Below, piece by piece: positions 58,116 to 64,000 of a DNA stretch of 64,000 bases. The position numbers and the translations under genes were made by a program. Position 1 is the first letter of the stretch, and each line of letters opens with the position of its first letter. The stretch spans positions 434,001-498,000 of the forward strand of contig JACGCM010001174.1 of assembly GCA_014058105.1 (NCBI GenBank), written 5' to 3'. Below the pieces are notes generated by a model that made no database searches, had not been told where the DNA came from, and saw only the letters and a program-made list of their open reading frames with translations. The stretch comes from Kingdonia uniflora. Lineage: Eukaryota > Streptophyta > Magnoliopsida > Ranunculales > Circaeasteraceae.

Positions 58116-59037
58116 TGAAGGAAGGTTAGAAGTGAAGCTTGTGTAAGCTAAAGAGTTAACAAATAAGGACCTCATTTGTAAATCTAATCCTTATGCAAAG
58201 TTATATGTACGCCCACTTCGTGACCGAACAAAGACTAGTAAAATAATTAACAACTAATTAAACCCTATATGGAATGAACACTTTGAGTTCATAGTAGAAG
58301 ATTCATCTACTCAATACCTAGTTGTAAAAATTTATGATAATGAAGGGCTTTAGGCATCTGAACTCCTTGGATGCGCACAAGTGCGATTGAAGTATCTTGA
58401 ACCTAGCAAAGTTAAAGATGTGTGGTTAAAATTGGTGAAAGATTTGGACGTCCAGAGAGATACTAAGAACAGGGGTTAGGTACACCTGGGGCTTTTATAC
58501 TATCCTTTTAGTTCAGAGAGCGGGTTTACTAACCCTTTTACGGGCAATTACTCAATGGCCTCTTTGGAGAAAGCCATTAAAAGTGGGACAGATGGAACAA
58601 AGGTTACTAAGAATGGAAGAATAGCTATCCAGAGGTGAAAGGAGGTCATTGTTAGAGGTGTACTTTCTGTCATGGTCATATTTGCTAAAGACCTGCCACC
58701 AGCTGATATAATGGGAAAGGCGTCACCCTATGTCGTTGTTCAAATGAAGAAAACTGAATCGAGGAATAAATCTAGGGTTGTAAATGATAGCCAAAATCTA
58801 GTTTGGAATCAGACATTTGACTTTGCTGTGGAGGATGGGTTACATGACATGCTAATTCTGGAAGTTTATGACCATAACACGTTCGGGAAGGATTATATGG
58901 GGAGATGCATCTTGACACTTACTAGGGTAATATTAGAAGGAGAATACAAGGATTATATTCCCTTGGACGGGGCTAAATTAGGAAGGTTGAATTTACAGCT
59001 CAAGTGGGCACCACAACCAATTTACCAAGATTCCTGA
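58116..59037 (+). pseudogene. Synaptotagmin (SYT4/5 type) C2A-C2B retrocopy
   Basis: C2A: GRLEVKLV, AKELTNKDLICKSNPYAKLY, LNPIWNEHFEFIVEDSSTQY, LVVKIYDNEGL, SELLGCAQVRLKYLEPSKVK. Linker: VQRDTKNRG, YPFSSESGFTNPF. C2B (open, 58672-59037): VMVIFAKDLPPADIMGKASP, NLVWNQTFDFAVEDGLHDML, GKDYMGRCILTLTRVILEGE, GRLNLQLKWAPQPIYQDS, then stop. This is the C-terminal half of plant endoplasmic-reticulum/plasma-membrane contact-site synaptotagmins, which bind lipids through C2 domains. Five in-frame stops lie in C2A and the linker (58144, 58255, 58351, 58477, 58636). No introns interrupt roughly 920 bp, suggesting origin from mRNA. The N-terminal membrane anchor and SMP domain are missing. Confidence 0.88.
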
Positions 59038-59512
59038 TTAGAACTAGTTATATCTTCAGGGACAAGGATGAAAGACATTCTCTCCTTGGTGAAGTGAAGT
59101 AAATTGAACAAGTTACATCCTTAGGTGAGTTGCTATTACATAGCATGACTTTGGTTTACTTCAATGCGGAAGCTAAAACTGAGTAGCAAGACATGGGACT
59201 TAGGCAAAAAACATATGCATTATGTTCGTAAAGAAATGCAGTTGGCAAATCTCCAATGTTATAGATTAAGTATAAAGTGTGAAAAGGAAGGAGTGCATGA
59301 GTTAGATGGGAACATTAGATGAATGGAGCGGTGAAGTATCAATCACACATTCAATCCAAGTTATTCTCCAAAGAGTACAACGAAGGAAAAATGTTTAATG
59401 TTTGAATTATCAATCATTACTAGGGGGTCCAACCCTTCTCACAACTGCACCTCACGATCATCAAAAAAATGGGTAGAGAATACTTGTTTTAATTTAAACC
59501 TTCTCTTAGTAA
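59038..59512. other. Stretch without recognisable gene; may include SYT 3' UTR
   Basis: It follows the synaptotagmin stop codon without an obvious poly(A) tail. No coding similarity seen. Confidence 0.4.
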
Positions 59513-59778
59513 TCATTCATTTAGGGTCATGATGAAGCTGTTGATGGATGGCATGATCTCAGAAGACTTGCCTCTTATAAACTTTTTTAGAAAGTGCTGT
59601 GAGTACTTCTCCCCTTCAGGAAAGATTTCTAATATTCCTGTAGCTCTATTCTCCTTGGACACCCTAATTGACTTCAGGGTTTGCTGATGTTTCGAATCAA
59701 CTGCATCGCACAGATCCCCACAGCCAACCCCATAGCAGTGAGCAACGTGTAAACTTCAGGCCTCAACCATCGATCCAT
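59513..59778 (-). pseudogene. B12D-like protein, full-length intron-less copy
   Basis: The start codon is at 59778 (MDRWLRPEVYTLLTAMGLAV, GICAMQLIRNISKP). A frameshift near 59675 is followed by VSKENRATGILEIFPEGEKY, SQHFLKKFIRGKSSEIMPSI, NSFIMTLNE and stop at 59513. It matches B12D-family proteins (mitochondrial complex I MLRQ-like subunit, about 88 residues): RWLRPEVYPL, VGICAF-LIRNI--NPEVR, ENRAAGIL, KY-EH-LRKFVR. Length fits the whole protein. The absence of introns suggests a retrocopy (the genes usually have introns, from memory). Neighbours are unrelated gene fragments on both sides. Confidence 0.8.
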
Positions 59779-59863
59779 GGCGGAAGAAGCCATTAATGGA
59801 GAATTGCGAGATGAAGACATAAGAGAAGATTTTTCGATAGAGAAAACTGGATTGGTTATGTGA

Positions 59864-60192
59864 TTGATACTTATTTTTGGTTTGACCGATCAACTACAAG
59901 AATGGAGCGGCGACCCTCTTCTCCCTGTCCCATTTTCTTGGGATTGGGTTGCTTGTAATTTCGATGCCAGGCCTCAATTATCAGATCTATATCTCAATGG
60001 CATTGGTCTATCCGAGCTTCTTCCAGATTTTAGTAGCATGGATGCCCTGAACTAATAGACTTGCAGAGTAATAACTTCACACAGGAAATTCCTGGTTTCC
60101 TTGGTTCCTTTCCAAAACTTAAAGAGTTAAATTTGGTAGATAATAATTTATTGGGAGGATACCCATTTAATATCCGAAAGAATGAATTTGAA
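59864..60192 (+). pseudogene. Malectin/LRR-type protein fragment, copy 2
   Basis: QEWSGDPLLPVPFSWDWVAC, NFDARPQLSDLYLNGIGLSE, LLPDFSSMDAL, then a +1 frameshift at about 60053, then LQSNNFTQEIPGFLGSFPKL, KELNLVDNNLLGGYPFNIRK. This is the GDPCLP-PWSWV-C--D--PRI--LYLS--GLSG-LPDFSSM-AL segment followed by one and a half leucine-rich repeats, typical of plant malectin-like/LRR proteins and receptor kinases at the cell surface. Signal peptide, malectin domains and kinase are absent. The second Cys of GDPC is Leu here. Confidence 0.75.
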
Positions 60193-60878
60193 CTTCAATA
60201 TATATCTAGGTTTAGAGTTTCAAGGTTTACCATTTCAGGGCTTAGGGTGTTAGCAACATATGTTAGTTACATTACCAATAAATGACAAGAATAGGGTATG
60301 TTATGTTAATATTGTACCAATTTTTCTTTAACTAAATACAATATTGCTTATTGCTTGAGATAAATAGTTAAGAAGAACTGTACCGGTCTCCAACATGCAT
60401 ATCTTAGGGGAATATTTTGGGTATTATAAAGTCTTGAAACATTTTTATATGCAATATTAATTTTTAATATTGGACTTTCAGTGATGTATGTAGTTAGAAA
60501 AAATTTAAGTTTAAAACTTAGAAAATAAAAATATATGTTTAAGGGTGCATCTAGGAATATTAGTTTAAACTTGAGTTGATCTTCTGTGATAATGTTGTTG
60601 GTTTAGAAGTAACATGGCTTTTGATTTTTCTTGCATTTAGTGTTGAAACTGATGGGATGTTTGGAAGAACAACACTTTTTATTGAAACTAGATTGGTACT
60701 AATTAGATTATTATTCTGAATTTTCAACAATTGGTCAATATAGATAATTAACAATTCAACTTATGCAAATATTGAAATTTGTATCCTTTCTAGCATTAAC
60801 TTATAAAACTTCTCAATGAAATGAAAATTTATTGTGCAGTAACTAGATTTACTGGGGTTTTTTATTCGTTTATACATA
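60193..60878. other. AT-rich 5' flank of CACTA transposase
   Basis: No coding sequence recognised. It should contain the untranslated leader or intron sequence ahead of the transposase start. Nothing specific can be pointed out. Confidence 0.4.
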
Positions 60879-63800
60879 ATGACATCATCTATGCCAGCAA
60901 TCCCAGATAAGAAATGGATGAAAACACTGCGAGGGTCACGAGAATATATGAGTGGTCTTGAGTTATTTATTTATTTATTTTATCGAGAATAGGCCAAATT
61001 TAGGAGGTGCAGATTGGTACAGCTGTCCGTGTGCCAAATACCGTAATAGGAAAGGGAAGAATGACTTGGAACATATAAATGAGCATTTAATAATTAATGG
61101 TTTTGATACGACATACACAACATGGATTCACCATGGAGAACAATTCTCCAGATCCTATGTGAACTCCCAAAGCAGCACGCTTCCAACTAATAATGTTGAA
61201 GATCCTTGTACACTGTTGGTCTTTATGGTTAATGATATACTTGAACATCTTTCTAATGAGGTTAATATTGAAGATGAGGTTAATGTTGAAGCTCATGTCG
61301 AGGCTACTACATTTATATGCAACAATGAAGGTGTTAATCATGAGCAAACTGATCTTGAAGAGAATCTTAAGTACAAAGAGTTAATGGAAGATGCATTACT
61401 ACCTTTATATCCTTCTTATCGAGAGGAACATACCAGATTAGCAGTTGTTGTTATGTTCTTGAGCATGAAGTCCAGATACGAAATATTTAACGAATGTTTT
61501 ACAAAACTTTTAGGGTATGTGAAAGGGATTCTACCAGATGACAATACTTTGCTAAATAGAACATACACTACTAAGAAATTAGTTAAGTCATCGCGTATGG
61601 AGTGTCAGATAATACAAGCATGTCGTAACGATTGCATATTGTATTGGAGGGAGAATGTGGACAAAGATAGCTGTCCAACATGCGGTATAAGCAAATGGAG
61701 ATCAAAAAACCCATTGAAGCCCAAACTTAATAAACCATGGAAAAAGTTAAGATACTTTCCTTTAACACCAAGATTGCGACGAATGTACAGTGTTCCATGG
61801 ATTGCAAACGAAATGACATGGCATGCAAAGGCAAACTTAATTGCAAACGAAGACACCATGAAGCACCCCGTAGATGCTTCTTGTTAGAAACAGGTTCGTC
61901 GCAAATTTCCCAAGTTTGGATCTGAGGCGCGTAATGTTTATTTAGGGCTTACAACTGATGAGTTTAATCCATTTGGGAACATGAATAACTCTTACAGTTG
62001 TTGGCCCGTAATGGCTGTTCCTTATAGTCTCCCCCCATCTTTGTGCATGCGAAAAAAGTTTACGATGTCGATACTGTTAATCCCCAGGAAAGAGAGTCCT
62101 AGAGAAGATATTAACGTGTATTTGCAACCATTGTTTAAAAAGCTAAAAGAGTTGTGGTCAGATGGGAAAGAAACGTATGACTCTTACACTAAGAGTAGGT
62201 TCAATATGAAAGCAATATTGCTTTGGGCTATACATGATTTCCCAGCGTATGGGCATATATCCGGTTGCAGGACCGCCGGAAGGTACGCCTGTCTTGTATG
62301 TGTTGAAAGGACAAAGTTAGTATGGCTTAAGCACCGAGGGAAGTTTGCTTATATGAAGCACCGAATATACTTAAAAGATGAAAACCACTCATTCAGAAGC
62401 CAAAAGTCACAATTTGATGGGAATGAAGAGCATGGCAGGCCTCAACGTCATATGACTGGTGCAAAAGGGTTACGTAAGATGGAAGCTATTAATACCAAAT
62501 ACGGTAAGGTAGAAGAAAATAAGAAGAAGGGTTTGAAAAGGAAGAGAGGTACAAAACAGGTTAATGAATGTCCTCAAGAAAAAAATAAGGGTAATTAATT
62601 TACCGCTTGGTCAAAGAGATCAATATTATTTGATTTGCCGTACTGGAAGGTGCGTTAATCTATTTTTCTTAATATATATATATATATATACACCGTAATT
62701 ATATGTATGATAACAAATGCATGTTATTCACACAGGATTTACCGCTTCACCATAATCTTTATGTAATGCGCACAAAAAAGAATTGTGCAGAGACCTTGTT
62801 TACAACAATTATGAATACAAATGGTAAGAAGAAGGATGGAGTTAAAGCCCGCAAAGACCTTAAAAGAATGAAGATAAGGAGAAAGTTGTGGCTAGTAATA
62901 AAGAATGGAAAATTAGTTTTGCCTGAAGCTCCATTTTATTTATCCCGATCCGAAAGAGAGTTAATTTGTAAAACCTAATTCAATTTGAAAGTTCCTATCG
63001 GCTCCAGCGGAAATTGGAAACAAAATGTAAACATGGACGATTTTTAACTAATTTTTTTAAAATCCCGTGTTTATCATATCCTCATGCAAAAATTATTGCC
63101 AGTATTATTAATGCGTGCATTTAAAAAGCATAAGCCGTTGCGTGTTGCTATCTGGGAGTTGTCGAAATTCTTTAATGTATTATGTTCGACGGTTATAAAC
63201 CGCGGCGAGCTTACAAAGATGAAGGAATAGATTACAGAAATACTGTGTGTATTTGAGAAGTATTTCCACCCTTCATTTTTTGTTTCTATGATACACATTG
63301 TTGTGCATTTAGTGGACGTGGCGTTAATTGGCGGACCCGTTCGTTATCGATGGATGTACCCATTTGAGCGGTAAATAATATCTATTTTATTTATTTATTT
63401 ACATGCACTAGGTATACCGCCAATATCTAAATTATTGACTATGCAACAGGATGATGAAATGGTACAAAAAATATGTAACAAATAAGACATATCCAGAAGG
63501 GTGTATTGCGCAAAAATACCTCGATGAAGAAGCGATGATGCATTGCAAGGTGTATATGAATGATGGACCAAAAGGAAAATATACGCGAGGTCTAAAGATG
63601 TTTGGTGATTATGATGACGATTGTGCCAAAATGTTTGATAAGAAAGGGAAGGAATACTTTCTTAACATGGTAGAGTATGAGCAAGCACGGAAATGGGTTC
63701 TTCGGCAAGCACCTGAAAATTCTGAGTGGGAGGACTAAGTAAATTAAATAAAAAAAATTACATTCTTTGGTTAGTACTTCTTTTGATCTATGTTAATATT

Positions 63801-64000
63801 GCATTTGCAGGAAGTACAACACTTATAAAGAAAACTTTAATTATCGTAGTTAAAGTTGAAGAGGAAATCGCCGAACGGAGAAACTGATAGATTATGTTTC
63901 TTGGCTAAGACAACAGTTAAAAAATGATGAAGATTCTAATTTCAAGAAGCTTGTGGATGGACCAAGTTATAAAGCTATTTCATATAAGTCATACAAAGTT
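60879..64000 (+). pseudogene. CACTA (En/Spm) transposase, TNP2 type, cut by window edge
   Basis: Start ATG at 60879. Transposase-associated domain: DKKWMKTLRGSREYMSGLE, a frameshift in a TTTA repeat near 60960, then GADWYSCPCAKYRNRKGKND, EHLIINGFDTTYTTWIHHGE. Zinc-like motif: CRNDCILYW, SCPTCG. Transposase_21 core: FGSEARNVYLGLTTDEFNPF, SYSCWPVMAVPYSLPPSLCM, ILLWAIHDFPAYGHISGCRT, AGRYACLVC. Introns 62650-62735 and 63371-63449 have GT-AG ends. Next come DLPLHHNLYVMRTKKN and a DUF4218 part (IGSSGNWKQNVNMDDF, RYRWMYPFER), then PEGCIAQKYLDEEAMMHCKV and a C-terminal part running off at 64000. Stops at 61885 (Trp site), 62596 and 63736. It catalyses cut-and-paste transposition in active relatives. 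The lesions are few, so it is young compared with the LTR elements. Confidence 0.9.

Noticed and set aside
61087..61384. Overlapping ORFs on both strands inside the CACTA transposase
   Set aside because: Shadows of the TNP2 frame that carries the conserved motifs.

Overview
This window is intergenic plant DNA built almost entirely from nested, decayed transposable elements. The clues for a land plant, probably a eudicot, are: Ty3/gypsy elements with a second RNase H domain (Tat lineage), Copia elements primed by initiator tRNA-Met, a CACTA transposase, a tRNA-type SINE candidate, and broken pieces of plant nuclear genes (class XI myosin, plant synaptotagmin, B12D, chloroplast FtsH, epoxide hydrolase). 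I saw no intact host gene, rRNA, tRNA or CRISPR array. Most element genes carry stops and frameshifts, so they are annotated as pseudogenes.

Layout. 1-2738: unassigned sequence ending in a forward LTR (element E). 2739-15076: element A, a minus-strand Tat element. Its gag-pol runs 14200 to 8640, and a plus-strand (antisense) coiled-coil ORF lies at 2864-7657; a 44-bp minisatellite separates the two. 15295-20362: element B, a second antisense ORF fused to a pol fragment in an orientation that does not fit one intact element. 20363-39097: element D, a minus-strand non-autonomous LTR element with its own minisatellite. Its 5' LTR is split by element C (24538-38764), a 14.2-kb plus-strand Tat element with both LTRs, PBS, PPT, gag-pol, a 156-bp tandem repeat and the antisense ORF. 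40436-40640: SINE candidate. 40666-45526 and 48243-52935: two related Copia elements (F minus, G plus) facing each other as a large inverted repeat. The spacer between them holds a solo TRIM-like LTR, Helitron-like ends, an FtsH exon and a Tat LTR scrap. 52936-64000: a 60-bp tandem array, then a cluster of fragments from at least five unrelated host genes on both strands, then a CACTA (En/Spm) transposase running off the right edge.

Two things stand out. First, the antisense ORF occurs three times beside Tat pol sequence, with the same domain order and the same intron junctions although every copy is broken. This is a spliced, once-constrained extra retrotransposon gene, of the kind known as additional ORFs in Tat elements (for example Grande gene 23). 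Second, the host-gene fragment cluster (epoxide hydrolase, malectin/LRR-type protein twice, myosin XI with an intron, and intron-less synaptotagmin and B12D copies) lies just upstream of the CACTA transposase. It may be cargo of a gene-capturing CACTA element.

Limits: domain names come from reading motifs by eye, not from searches. Boundaries given to the base come from LTR termini, PBS, PPT or splice motifs; pol sub-domain limits are approximate.
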